A stretch of 64,000 nt of DNA from Pararge aegeria (Eukaryota; Arthropoda; Insecta; Lepidoptera; Nymphalidae), in NCBI RefSeq assembly GCF_905163445.1, contig NC_053205.1, positions 4,340,001 to 4,404,000 of the forward strand, in the 5' to 3' direction. Of this stretch, positions 43,301-52,560 are shown piece after piece; position 1 is the first letter of the stretch, and each line of letters begins with the position of its first letter. Made by a program: the position numbers and the translations under genes. The notes beneath the pieces were generated by a model. The model saw nothing but the letters and a program-made list of their open reading frames with translations. It searched no databases and was not told where the DNA came from.

Positions 43301-45397
43301 CGGATTCATCGCGAAATGGAAAAGATATAGTTGTTTAACTGAGTGGCCGGGTATTATTAACCCTGCCACACTCTCGCCGGGTTAAAAACAAATTAAAATT
43401 AGCAAAAAAATATAAAATTAAAAATTTATTTTGAATTGTGACAACTCAACTACCTATTGGACATATATTTCATCGCCTCCACGGCCTGTATTGCCACGCC
43501 AGCAATTAGGTTTAAACCTATAGATAAATATAAATAAATAAATAAATATACTGCGACAATACACACATCGCCATCTAGCCCCAAAGCGTAGCTTGTGTTA
43601 TGGGTACTGATGAATGTTTAAAATGAATAAAATATTTTTATAAATAATATACATAAATACTTAGAATATACATATAAACACCCAGTAACATTTTCCAGTA
43701 GTGGTAATACCGACCGATAATTATGGGCATTATTTATTTAGGTGGCCATGATTTTTTTTTAACGACGACAATACACACATCGCCATCTAGTCCCCAAAGT
43801 AAGCGTACTAAGATAACTGATAAATAATTTAATGAATAATATACATAATTATATGTTTAGTATTAGAATTTATACCATGTATGTAGTTTAGTTTGCAATA
43901 TTTTTATGTAGGTAGAAATTTTTATTGCAGCACCAACCCGTTCCTTACAATACTACTATCGCCAAAGGTTGTCTGGGAGAGATCGCTTTAGCGATAAGAC
44001 CGCCTTTGCACACCTAAACTAGTTTTTGTTTTTTTTTTTTTTTTTGTAAATGTGTTTCTTTGTATTTTGTTTTTGTGTGTGCAATAAAGAATTTATTATT
44101 ATTATTATTATTATTATAAATACTTATAATATAGGTACATATAAACACCCAGACACTGAAAAAACATTCATGTTCATCACACAAACATTTCACAGTTGTG
44201 GTAATCGAACCCACGGCCTTGGACTCAGAAAGCAGGGTCGCTGCAAACGGCGCCAATCGGCCTTCACATACAAAATATAACTCAGTCATAATTCAGTCCT
44301 CAACTCCAGAAAGATACGCGATTTAAGAAAACTAACAAAAAACAGTATTTCAATGAAATTTTAAATCAAGAAGGAAGAAATACTCGAAGTTCGCTCCAGA
44401 TAAGGTGTATTTGAATAAAAATAAAACAATTGCATCAGTTCTTTTCTTAATTTGAAAATATTTCTTTTTAAATTAAATGACGTTTAAACCAGCCAGCAAC
44501 CTTATATGATACTGATATCAAATCTTTTTTTTGTGTTCCGCCAAATATGCCGTCGTTATGTAATATAACTCAGCGAGTTATTTTGTTTAAAATTTTAACT
44601 CCTTCCTCTTTACCTTGTAGACCATCAAGGCTAGACAAATGTTTGACCTAAGCGAAGGACGGCGAAAAGCTACCTACTTAATTATTTGTTTGAGGACCTT
44701 GGGCTGATTATATTTACACCTATTGTTTATTCCATTTTATAACTAAGAAAACCTTCGTGTTCTGTAATGTTATAATAAGTTAACTGAAGTTCTTGGCCAA
44801 GTTTAAGGTTTCTGACGAGATAAACTTTCGTTAGTTTATAGGCTATACTTCTATTTTTTAATTATTATTTGTATTTATTATTCAGTGCGGATTTTTTTTT
44901 AATATTTCATACACGAACAAAATTTGTGAACATGTTGGTTGGTTGCAAAAGATTAGTCTCCGGAAAAGATAATTATGGGCATTATTTATTTAGGTAGCCA
45001 TGTTTTGACGGCCGATTGGCGCAGTGGGCAGCGACCCTGCTTTCTGAGTACAAGGCCGTGGGTTCGATTCCCACAACTGGACAATATTTGTGTGATGAAC
45101 ATGAGTGTTTTTCAGGGTCTGGGTGTTTATCAATATATTATAAGTATTTATGTATATTATTCATAAAAATTATTCATCAGTCATCTTAGTAACCATAACA
45201 CATATGACTACCATACTCCCTAACACGTTAGCCCGCTACCATCTTAGACTCACCACCAGGTGAGATTGCAGTCAAGGACTAACTTGTCGTGCAATATAAA
45301 AAAAAGTAAAGAATATACTTACCATGGTAATAAAATTACAAAACATCAAAAATGCAGCAACTATTCTTGAAGCTTTAGTGGTTTTAACACTCGTCAT
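28300..45397 (-). CDS. Tetraspanin-family membrane protein (six exons; 3' end unresolved)
   Basis: Exons in order of transcription: 45397-45323, 42319-42221, 34714-34583, 33413-33339, 30005-29929, 28390-28300. All junctions are GT-AG with matching phases and give 183 residues. The start is the ATG at 45397 (MTSVKTTKASRIVAAFLMFC). Residues about 11-40 form TM1. Exon 3 carries TM2 (LLSGFFFFISYMGFYGALTG) and a short inner loop. Exon 4 is TM3 (YATLVILLLLLECAVMYYI). Exons 5-6 are the large extracellular loop with a CC motif in the form RCCEQN, then PPWSCC and KNC. The usual CCG glycine is Glu. The TM4 exon was not found. Tetraspanins organise partner proteins in membrane microdomains; which family member this is cannot be told. 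Confidence 0.85.
28440..28560 (-). repeat. LINE-tail family with AGGCGGCCTTAT block, minus orientation
   Basis: Contains GAAACACTTTATTGCACGTA and AAAGGCGGCCTTATTGC, matching the reverse complement of the AAGGCCGCC-containing tails at 33260, 34025, 39870 and elsewhere. Confidence 0.6.
28664..28812 (+). mobile_element. tRNA-derived SINE (family A), 3' truncated
   Basis: Starts ACGGTCGATTGGCGCAGTGG, with a B box mutated to GGTTAGATTCCC, then the family body TGTGATGAACATGAATG. The damaged B box argues against an active tRNA gene. Confidence 0.75.
29502..29908 (-). mobile_element. Non-autonomous Helitron (CTACTAATATTATAA family), minus orientation
   Basis: On the + strand starts ACTAGCTGTTGCCCGCGAC (the reverse of the CTAGT end) and runs to AACAAACTTACAT. 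It matches the copy at 40168-40615. Its 5' end lies only about 20 bp inside the intron after tetraspanin exon 5. Confidence 0.75.
29929..30005 (-). CDS. Tetraspanin exon 5 (large loop, first half)
   Basis: Encodes RGIQEPNSFTTHALRLALRC followed by CEQNF. The CC here is the position of the family CCG motif. Acceptor TTTACAG, donor AC|GTAAGT, phase 2. Confidence 0.82.
30845..31060 (+). mobile_element. LINE endonuclease-domain fragment, frameshifted
   Basis: One frame reads MGDFNARLG, a shifted frame reads DERGQMLADFMEKKGLFIIN and then WTWLSPDGSTRNEFDFI. These are the GDFN and late-endonuclease motifs of insect LINEs (RTE-like). It is preceded by a GTCCATCGGTTCT-type tail. Confidence 0.75.
31420..32245 (-). 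mobile_element. LINE 3' end (Jockey-like ORF2 C terminus and 3' UTR)
   Basis: Minus-strand frame of 194 codons (32245-31661) containing LSLRHKVTLYKTCIRPIMTY, VLQNKFMRMTTDSPWFMRNV and DLHRDLDLPTIAQYMKTL, characteristic of the C-terminal domain of Jockey-clade retrotransposons. A GC-rich 3' UTR runs left to about 31420. The element is 5'-truncated. Confidence 0.85.
32745..33325 (+). mobile_element. LINE C terminus and 3' tail ending in an ATTC microsatellite
   Basis: Encodes ARKLILRMPSHNSSFFHRSF then TIQVVKIWN, a Jockey-like C-terminal motif. It continues through AGAGATCGCTATGTAGCGAT-type hairpin sequence to an (ATTC)n tail at about 33304-33324, 13 bp from the 5' splice site of tetraspanin exon 4. 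Confidence 0.75.
33339..33413 (-). CDS. Tetraspanin exon 4 (TM3)
   Basis: 75 bp encoding YATLVILLLLLECAVMYYIS and SDLAE in phase 0. Acceptor TTTTCAG, donor GAG|GTAAGT. Confidence 0.88.
33545..33815 (+). repeat. MITE-like repeat (CTTTTCGCGGAGTATAGC family)
   Basis: Shares GGGTACATTGCCGAAGATCT, ATACAGATTCTCCTGC and AAATTAAGCTTAATTTTCAT with blocks at 9030-9385, 10110-10270, 21890-22000, 57535-57650 and 60140-60375. In the fullest copy the outer parts are inverted relative to each other (fold-back). Confidence 0.65.
34129..34565 (+). mobile_element. MITE/DNA transposon with GACGTGACAACGTC ends, copy 2
   Basis: Nearly identical to 17333-17757. Its shared right end (GACAACCAATTTTTG) lies about 17 bp from the 5' splice site of tetraspanin exon 3 at 34582. 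Confidence 0.75.
34583..34714 (-). CDS. Tetraspanin exon 3 (TM2 and inner loop)
   Basis: Encodes ALLPEEALSLQAGVGVALLS, GFFFFISYMGFYGALTGSQF and LLFM. GFYGALTxSxxLL matches the family G-C-G-A-xxEsxxLL inner loop with the Cys replaced by Phe/Tyr. Acceptor TTTGTCAG, donor ATG|GTAACT. Confidence 0.9.
34797..35520 (+). repeat. Direct duplication of about 150 bp, 570 bp apart, plus dispersed repeat
   Basis: 34797-34950 recurs at 35367-35520 (ATCACTGTAAAAGTA, GTTCACTGGAT and so on). 34950-35200 matches 41447-41700 (CACGCTTTATATTAGCTTC, ATATCGAGGACCGATGAC). Confidence 0.7.
35632..35880 (+). mobile_element. tRNA-derived SINE (family B)
   Basis: Starts ACCTCCCTAGCGCAACGGTG, with B-box-like GGGTTGGAACCCGG, then TCTCTGGACTGGTCTGGTGG and GGCCGTGGCTAGTTACCAC. 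Other copies are at 50870-51060 and 56025-56340. Confidence 0.7.
36490..37110 (-). mobile_element. LINE C-terminal fragment (VKAEKEKVSKYLDLA family), longest copy
   Basis: Minus-strand frames read HIMSGCSHLANCEYLHIHNQ, ARITHQQLALRYDLIDFEMP, SSALLYWDRTIITDK, then MDMVLVDRSVRRAIIVDITI and VKAEKEKVSKYLDLAHEI. The C-x5-C-x4-H arrangement is the usual end of a non-LTR ORF2. It is broken between the two frames. Confidence 0.8.
37387..37456 (+). mobile_element. tRNA-derived SINE (family A), 5' fragment
   Basis: ACGGCCGATGGGCGCAGTGG to GGTTCGATTCCCAA, i.e. the A and B boxes of family A only. Confidence 0.7.
38885..39185 (+). mobile_element. Helitron (CTACTAATATTATAA family), rearranged copy
   Basis: Starts CCCTACTAATATTATAAATA and GTAAGTTTGTTTGTTACGC. 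The right end reads CGGGCGAAGCCGCAGGGCAC followed by ATCTAGTA. Confidence 0.6.
39780..39975 (+). repeat. LINE tail with AGCGATAACGC hairpin and ATTC microsatellite
   Basis: Contains AGAAATCGCTATGTAGCGAT, TGTACAATAAAAGTGTATTC and ATTCATTCAT. Same family as 33230-33325. Confidence 0.6.
40168..40615 (+). mobile_element. Non-autonomous Helitron (CTACTAATATTATAA family), longest copy
   Basis: TCCCTACTAATATTATAAAT at the start and GTCGCGGGCAATAGCTAGTT at the end. Fully collinear with the inverted copy at 29502-29908. Confidence 0.75.
41060..41195 (-). mobile_element. LINE 3' UTR fragment (VKAEKEKVSKYLDLA family)
   Basis: CACCCTCCGCTTGCGGGGCT and ACAATACGCGCCGTTTCAAG match 25018-25110 and 36496-36515. 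Confidence 0.7.
42221..42319 (-). CDS. Tetraspanin exon 2 (rest of TM1, small loop)
   Basis: Encodes LFCITVFAFSLWAIASPSSF and ANAVKLLGNPTLK in phase 0. A T-rich tract and CAG precede it; donor AAG|GTAATA. Confidence 0.88.
42648..43381 (-). mobile_element. piggyBac-like transposon relic with TTAA target duplication
   Basis: TTAA at 42644-42647 and 43382-43385 flank inverted ends CCCGGCGAGAATGTGG / CCACACTCTCGCCGGG. Subterminal repeats GTGGCAGGGTAAATTTCACC (about 42690) and GTGGCAGGGTGAAACTTACC (about 43190) lie inside. The TTAA duplication and CCC-starting ends are piggyBac superfamily hallmarks. At 734 bp it is far shorter than an autonomous element. Confidence 0.85.
42977..43096 (-). pseudogene. 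piggyBac-like transposase N-terminal remnant
   Basis: 39-residue minus-strand frame MDDERIISMLEDVLDNSTEE SNSELENDHC SDYISSSGT then TAA. A short acidic N terminus of this style is common in piggyBac-derived transposases. The catalytic domain is deleted. Confidence 0.55.
43545..43720 (-). mobile_element. tRNA-derived SINE (family A), 3' part
   Basis: AAATATACTGCGACAATACA and CATCTAGCCCCAAAGCGTAG, then ACATATAAACACCCAG. The tRNA-like end is missing. Confidence 0.65.
43930..44118 (+). repeat. LINE tail ending in a TTA microsatellite
   Basis: GAGATCGCTTTAGCGATAAG, GACCGCCTTTGCACACC, a T run, GCAATAAAGAATTTATTATT and (TTA)n at 44094-44117. Confidence 0.65.
44119..44270 (-). mobile_element. tRNA-derived SINE (family A)
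   Basis: Minus strand: GCCGATTGGCGCCGTTTGC, GGTTCGATTACCACAACTG, TGTGTGATGAACATGAATG. Confidence 0.7.
45008..45195 (+). mobile_element. tRNA-derived SINE (family A), well-preserved 5' half
   Basis: GACGGCCGATTGGCGCAGTG, intact GGTTCGATTCCCACAACTGG, then TGTGATGAACATGAGTG and the body to CATCTTAGTAACCATAACAC. A family-B-like tail (CCACCAGGTGAGATTGCAGT) follows to about 45304, 18 bp from the tetraspanin exon 1 donor. Confidence 0.8.
45323..45397 (-). CDS. Tetraspanin exon 1 (start codon)
   Basis: ATG at 45397-45395. Encodes MTSVKTTKASRIVAAFLMFC and NFITM, donor ATG|GTAAGT, phase 0. An acceptor-like GTTCTACAG lies just upstream (about 45411 on the minus strand), so a 5' untranslated exon further right is likely. 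Confidence 0.85.
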
Positions 45398-45419
45398 ACT
45401 TTATTTCTGTAGAACTTCA

Positions 45420-46689
45420 CAGTCTTGGAACTGTCCTTGACTTGTACACATAAGTGTAATAAAGTTTTTTTTTTTTTATGACACCGGTGAATCTTGAAAC
45501 GGTCGCTTTGCGCTGTCCAGGGGAAAAATGTATCTCATGTAGCATCAAAAGTAATATTTAAACAATTTATTTTATAATCCTTCCTTTCCTTTTATAAGTA
45601 TATGATCGAACTGGGCACGATGGTAAGTCAAGAAAAAAAAAAAAAACAAAACGGTTGATACTGGCGCGTCAGTTTAAAATTTTGTGCACACTTATATTGA
45701 GAAAATAAATACCTAGTAAATGTGATTTTTATTGGTCAGCCAGGGGATTATGTCAGTAGCAACATTTTTGTTTGTATACTCCTAGTAGTGGAAGCTGGTG
45801 ATCATCATTGCATTAAAGTGAATATAAAACTATGATGGGTTTAATTATTAAAATACCACAATGACAGCTTAGCTATTTAATTATTTAAAGCAAAATTTAT
45901 CGAATCACATGTAATACATTAACATTGATAGAGACCTAAGGTATTAGAAACACATATGATCAACCTATAGATAGCTACAACTTAATAGTTATTCAAGTTG
46001 ACGCTAAATAAAGAAGTACTATAAGACGAAAAGGAAATTTAATAAAGAAATAATAAGAAAAGAGAAACTAAATATACGAAATGAAAGAGAAAAAGAACAA
46101 ACTAATTCTATATGTTTTAAAAAGAAAGAACAAACATTATTAATGCACTAAACAACCAAAATCTGACTAGCCAACTATTTTTAAGTAGCTTATTTTTTTA
46201 GTTGGACAGTTTGTCTTTAAAAATAGCGATTGATTTATCCATTAGATACTATAAAATATTTGTCTGGGGATCAAAGACTATAGTACCTACTACAAAATAG
46301 TGAGTAAAAAGTGAAACAGGGTAGCGCGGTGTTCGGATGGAAACTCTAAAACAGATTTATTAATTAAATGGAATATAATCTACTAATCTGATAAACTATC
46401 ATTTGAATTAAAGTTTTGTTCGGAATTAAACGGTGATTCCTCTGGCGCGTCATTAATCTGCGTGGTGAGAGGTTCTTTAAGAGGTCCTTTCTGTCATTCC
46501 TCAGAGCTGGTTGCCCTGGGGGATTGTTGCGTTCTCTTGCAGTTGTGATCGAAATTCCGAAGTGACATTTGATTCCATTGTCTTTGTTTAACTATACTAT
46601 TGATTACCGTGATGGTATAACTAAGTATCTTTTGTGTTTAAAACACTCCTAAATGATCGTCAATATAGATTTAATTGGTGTGATTAAAA
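45420..46689. other. AT-rich stretch upstream of the tetraspanin start
   Basis: No exon or known repeat boundary is clear. About 46400-46600 is G/C-richer and has a short minus-strand open frame, but nothing recognisable. Confidence 0.35.
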
Positions 46690-46870
46690 ATATATAATTT
46701 TCCAAAATTCCATTTATTTCAAGTAGGCCTAATATTAGCACTTTTTAAACGTCAAGTCTGTCTGTTTGTAGTGACTCTACCACCGGTTCGGAAGGCAGAT
46801 TCTACCGAGAAAAAGCCGGCAAGAACCTCAGCAGTTGCTCTTTTCCAATATCAACAATTTACGTTTTACA
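46690..46870 (-). mobile_element. LINE 3' UTR fragment, minus orientation
   Basis: TTTATTTCAAGTAGGCCTAA, GGTTCGGAAGGCAGATTCTA and GCAGTTGCTCTTTTCCAA match, inverted, the tail at 48480-48655. Confidence 0.7.
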
Positions 46871-48259
46871 TTTTATAATTCATTTTTCTATCTTGTGAGC
46901 GATGAAAGCGGAGCCGTATGCTTCCAAGCAACCTCGTCATTAAGAAATTCATCAATTGTATATAACCTCGCTGTAATAAATGTGTTTAAACACATTCTTT
47001 TAACTTATACATTGGTAGGTCCTCAGGAATTATATTATAAAAGCGTATACTCAATCCCACAAATGACTTCTGCACTTTTCGCAGACGATATGCAGATGTC
47101 ACTAATTTATGACCATTTCTTGTAAGTCGACTGTTTATATCCACTTTTTGTATATAAAGACTAATATGTTGTCTTACAAATACTAAAACTGTTTTAAATA
47201 TATTGTGAGGCTACCGTGAGTATACACCTATTTCTTTAAATTTTTCACTTTTTTTTTTGATTCAACATTTAACATTCGATCATAAATATACTTTTCTTGA
47301 TGCCCCTGGCGTGGATCCCCTGGCTTTTTAGCCAGTCAGGTTTTAGGTTTTCAATATTTCACTTATTTATAAAGTTTTAAAATGCATATACAATTTTCGG
47401 TACTGACAGTCTTTGAACGTGCGACTCTGGCAATTGCGGCCGGAGCATTTTACGACTAAGCTACTAGTTTAATAGAAATTAATAAATGCCCTCTGTATCA
47501 CTCTTATAGCGACAGTAGCGCCATCTAGTAGGAAACATTGCAGTTTAGATTTACTTATCAAAGGTCTACAATATTATAATTATTGGTTAATCTCACACAA
47601 GGCACCCGGAGAACCGTTAATCGAGTAAAAAATATCTTTGAGTATAATAGAAAAACCGAGTTGAATGACATTAGTAGCTTGCATAAGTAGATTCTACTTA
47701 ACAGTCCAATTGTCTACGTTTCTACAATAAAATATGCAAACGCCACGAGTGTTTCTCATGGGACACTACCGTTTACCATTGTGGTTCAGTTCCGTGAAAT
47801 TACTATGTCATTTTAAATTACCTTTGTCCACAAAGCGGTGGGGTATTTTTTATTTAATTGTCTTTGAATTATTGAATTAATAGACTTTCATAGCAGCCTT
47901 AGACTAAACAACAATTACCGTGAGTTTAAAAATTATTAAAAATAAAAACTGATTTCAACATAAGCCTAGGAACTAAAAAACAAAAAAAAATGTTACTTTG
48001 GGTTACATTATTTTTTAATAACAGCTCAACCGATTTCGATAACATGTAAACGCGATCACCTGGAACGTATGCCGTTTAAAGCAAAAAAAGGATTTTTCAA
48101 ATCGGTTCAGGCGTCTTCGATTAATAGGGTAACATACATAAAAAAAAGAACTTCCTCCCTTTTGAGGTCGGTTAAAAATTATATTAACAAATGAGAAATC
48201 TTTTGTTATTTGTGTTGACAATGTTTTTTCGGATTTTATTTTTCAGTAGAAATGGTCAT

Positions 48260-48655
48260 AAATTAGTTTCATATGTCAGGTCATTTGTGGGATTGAGTTT
48301 ACGCTTTTATAAAATGATTCCTAAAGTGATTTTGGACCTACCAATGCATAAGTTTAAAGAATATGTTAAAACACATTTATTACAGCGAGGTTACTATAAA
48401 ATTGATGAATTTCTTAATGACAAGGTTGCTTGGAAGCATCCGACTCCGCTTTAATCTCTCACAAGATAGAAAAATTAATGTTAAAATGTAAATTGTTGAT
48501 GTTGGAAAAGAGCAACTGCTGAGTTTCTTGCCGGCTTCTTCTCGGTAGAATCTGCCTTCCGAATCGGTGGTAGAGTCACTACAAACAGATACGTTTCAAA
48601 AGTGCTCATATTAGGCCTACTTAAAATAAATGAATTTTGATTTTTTTTTAATTTT
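48260..48655 (+). mobile_element. LINE C terminus and 3' UTR
   Basis: Frame FYKMIPKVILDLPMHKFKEY, VKTHLLQRGYYKIDEFLNDK and VAWKHPTPL, a non-LTR retrotransposon C terminus. The 3' UTR ends GGCCTACTTAAAATAAATGA and a T-rich tail. Confidence 0.75.
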
Positions 48656-48714
48656 AAAGTCTCGAATAAATAAAAACATGATCGATAAAAAGCATTAAAA
48701 TTATCTTCAGTTAT

Positions 48715-49010
48715 TATCAAGTGGAGACTCTCCTCTCAGAATGAGAAGATATTAGGCCGTAGTCTACCACGCTGGCTAAGTGCGGATAGGTAGACTTTAC
48801 ACGCCGTTCAAAACATTATGGAGATCTCGTTGGCATGCATGGCATGCACGTTTCCTCACGATGTTATACTTCATGGCATATGATATTTAAATGGCTTAAA
48901 TTAAAAACGCACATAACTTCGATAAGTCAGTGGTGCGTGCGGGGCTCGAACTCGGTCTCCACGAAAGGAAAGTCGAAGCGTTACCACCTAGGCTATCACC
49001 GCTTCAACTA
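48715..49010 (-). mobile_element. tRNA-derived SINE (family C)
   Basis: Minus strand: AGCGGTGATAGCCTAGGTGG, CTTCGACTTTCCTTTCGTGG, GAGTTCGAGCCCCGCACGCA, then ACTGACTTATCGAAGTTATG. Family relatives are at about 13790-13870, 32570-32640 and 59830-59970. Confidence 0.65.
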
Positions 49011-49382
49011 AAATATACTTATAGGTAAATAATTAATTCATAGTCTCCTATCACAAAGCATTATCGTCTACATTTACGAAAGCCGCGTGTATTAAGGCAA
49101 CAGCGGGTTGTCGACACGTCCGTGCGGCACGAAGCCTGAGCGCTAACTGAATTACTGAAAGGAATGCTGAAAACTGAATATCATTGTAAAACTTTTTATA
49201 TTCGCCGAGTCACGCGAACCGTTTTAAAGGCTGGCGCACACTGGTCTGGGCAATCTCCTGAATCGATGGTGAAAAATTTTACATTTTAATTTTTAATGAA
49301 GAAGTCGTATTCGCCAAATTGTGGAGTTTGTGGAGTAATAGAAGAAGTGTGTGCGCCATTCTTAATCGAAAGATCAATCTAA

Positions 49383-50230
49383 TAGGTTGGGGAACAAGTC
49401 TTTTTGCATTATAGTATGTATGAACATGTAATAGAAGCTCTTTGGTATCATTAAAAGTTTAAATTTTAAATAAGATAATTCCAGATTCAAATTAGGAAAA
49501 TGTGTGATTTTTATTTGTTTTTCGTATTGTGAAGATGAGTGAATCTAATGAAGAAATTCGATACACTTTAAAATTTTACTACAAAAAAGGTCGCAAGCCG
49601 CGAACTAAAATTTGCGATGTTTATGGACCTAGTGCAGCGTCTGTGAGAGTAGCACAGATTGGGTTTAAGCGTTTTCAATCCGGAAATTTTGATGAAAAAG
49701 AGCTCGCTCTGGTCGCCCTATTACGGATAAAATGGATACCATTTTTGAAAAAGTAGAGCAAGATCGGCATATCAGTAGTTATAACGTAGCTGAAGAACTG
49801 GGAATTGAACACAAAACAGTTTTGGCGCATTTGAAAAAAACTGGGTACACAAAACAGCTGGATGGGTACCTCACGAGTTCACTGAAAGAAACCTAATGAA
49901 GCGTGTACTCATTTGTGATTCTTTATTACGACGTAATGAAACCGAACCATTTTTGAAGAAGCTGATAACTGGTGATGAGAAGTGGTTCATGTACGACAAG
50001 TACGTGCGAAAAAAGTCGTGGTCAAAGGCCAGTCAGGCTTCAAAAAACTCTGTAGGCAGTGTCGGGTTAACATCACGAGAGGACAGCCATAACTACTTGT
50101 CGCGGTTTTTTTGATCAGAAGCCCCAAAATTTCTATAGCAATGGGATTATGTCCCTACCTACAAGATGGCAAAAAGTTATCGAACGAAATGGTACCTTAA
50201 ATGTAAATAAACTATATTAAAAAATGTTTT
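49383..50230 (+). mobile_element. Degenerate mariner transposon
   Basis: The 5' end TAGGTTGGGGAACAAGTC follows a TA. Three disrupted frames read IRYTLKFYYKKGRKPRTKIC DVYGP, then VEQDRHISSYNVAEELGIEH with KTVLAHLKK, then KRVLICDSLLRRNETEPFLK and ITGDEKWFMYD. These are the helix-turn-helix, the linker and the catalytic-Asp region of a mariner transposase. Frameshifts, a stop and loss of the 3' catalytic part make it inactive; a clear 3' inverted end was not found. Confidence 0.85.
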
Positions 50231-50869
50231 GAATTTTCTTAAAAAATGAAGTAAATTGATTTTATTTTATTTTTTATTTTTATAAGTCGCAGAGACAGTC
50301 AGTAATACCTCTAAAGCATGCAAAGTAATAATTCGGTTTTCGTTTACACGTTGCATAAATTGTGGTACATAAAAATTCCGAACTTTTTTTTTATACGCCA
50401 AAAAGTTTTTGAGATAGACCTCAACTCAGCGCTTAGCCATTCTCACTGTGCCGAGAATATCAATTATATTCCTTCAATCACATTTAGCAGCTTTATTCAG
50501 CACCTTAACATCCCACTGCTTTGTGCGCACAGAACAAAGAACGTACAGAAACCTTGTACACGACTTATATTGAAACATCAAAAACCACTACACTTTAGAT
50601 CGGTTTTTCTAAAAAACGGTTGTCACTTCATGCCATTTAGCAGTTGACAGTAATTATTTTACCCCTAATGTTCTAAGCATGCACCATAAAATGGGAAAAT
50701 GGGAAAAAAATGTGAGCTAGCAACATTTCGCGGATGTAAAGTGAGACGTGCGGGTTGTCACTGTTATTGGACACAATGCATTGCATACAACAATGACTGA
50801 ACGAGGATTCTGTATAGTCTTAATTCTAGGTTTGTGTGTTTCTATCGTACCTCCCTGTCGTAGTATTGA

Positions 50870-51065
50870 ACACTGTCTTAGGAGTGGAGTACCCAGGTTC
50901 TATCCCCCACACGAGCAATTTAAGAATTTATAATTTTTGTATTATCTCTGGTCTGGCCTGGTGGGCTTTGGCCGTGGCTGATTAGTGGTTACCCTACCGA
51001 CATAGACGTGACGCGAAACGATTTAGCGTTCCGGATGCAATACTCTCTCGTGGTGGTGAATAAAG
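50870..51065 (+). mobile_element. tRNA-derived SINE (family B), partial
   Basis: GGAGTGGAGTACCCAGGTTC, ATCTCTGGTCTGGCCTGGTG and GTGGTTACCCTACCGACATA match 35632-35880 and 56025-56340. Confidence 0.6.
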
Positions 51066-51289
51066 AAAACAAACAGAATTAAATAAAAAAAATATATTAT
51101 AGTATTCAAATGAGTTGACAAATTCCAATATTTACAGATACTTCCCAACAAGCCATTTTGTCACAATTAGTTACAATAAATTAAAGAGATTAAACAATAT
51201 TCGCTAACACTTCTACTTAGAATGTAATGAAGTTTTGCCACCTTGAGACTTTCAAGGTATGGTCACTGAAAACTTTTGGGTATTAAAGT

Positions 51290-52560
51290 TTAAGAGTGAA
51301 AACATTTATTGGACGAAATAATTTTTTTGTTTGGAAATTTGCATTATTAAAACACAAGTTTTGTCTTCACGCATTATAATTATCAGAATATTATCGTGTT
51401 ATATAACGTTATATAAACACTGTATTGAAGCACCATAAACAATAAGAGTGAAAATATTCATTAATCTTTTTTTTTTAATTTATGTTTTGTATGCGTCATA
51501 TAAATACACTTGTTTGACGTTTTAAATTTTTTTCTTGGAAATATGCATTATTTAAACAAAAGTTTTGTCTTCTTGCATTACAATTAACAGAATATTATTG
51601 TGTTATATAACGTTATACAACTACTGTATTAGAGCACCATAAAAACAATAGAGTGGAGGCATTTAACCGTTTTCTTATGAAGTATCTGCATTACTTTAAT
51701 AAAAGTTGTGTCTTTCTGCAACATTACTTAAGAGAATGTTATCGTGTTATATAACGTTATATAATTACTGTGTCGGAGCACCATAACCAATAAATTATAG
51801 AGTGAAAACATTGAAACATTGTTTTTTTTTCTCGCTTAATAAGTATCTGCATTACCACAAGTGTTGTTTTTGCAATTATAATTAAAATAATCTTATCGTG
51901 TTACATAACAACTGTGTTATATAACACGATAAGATTGTTTATGGTTATGTAATTACCATAAACAATCAAGTAATATACTAAAAAAAATATAGTCGGCCTA
52001 GTTATTTTTTGCTGAAGTAATTGCATTGTTTAAATGATAGTTTTTTTCTTTCTGAAATTATAATGAGGATAATGTTATCGTGTTATATTACGTTATATAA
52101 CTATCGTGTTGGAGCTCCATCATCATAATCAATCAAGTAATACAGTTAAATAAATATAGTAGTGTTATTTTTTTGCTTAAAAAGTTCAAATTATCGTTTT
52201 TTCAAAGCAATTATACCGAAGAGAATGTTACGTGTTATATTACGTTATATAACTAGCGTGTTGTAACTCTATAACAAATAATGATATAGCGAGAAATCAT
52301 AGAGCCGTTGTTTTTTTTTTATGTATTGAGTATCTGCATTGCCTAAACACCAGTGATGTTTTTACAAAAATATAACAAGAAAATGCTATCATGTTATATT
52401 ACTATTGTGTTCGAGCACCATAACAAATAGAGCGACATAGTGAAATATTTAATCGTTGTTGTATTTTTTTTTGCTTAAAAAGTATCTGCATTAGCTAAAG
52501 ATAAGTTGTGTCTTTTTGCAATTATAATTAAAACATTCTAAATATAAAAAAAAACCGCGA
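51290..52560 (+). repeat. AT-rich tandem array with double palindrome core
   Basis: Seven units carrying TTATCGTGTTATATAACG cores, with GTTATATAAC-type motifs at 51398, 51602, 51746, 51900 (mutated), 52080, 52234 and 52393. Steps range from 144 to 204 bp, mostly near 155. Each unit also has GGAGCACCATAA, AAGTATCTGCATT and TTTTTGCAATTATAATTA blocks. Non-coding. Confidence 0.8.

Noticed and set aside
50318..50647. 109-residue open frame after the mariner relic
   Set aside because: No recognisable motif, AT-rich composition, no splice or promoter context. Likely chance.
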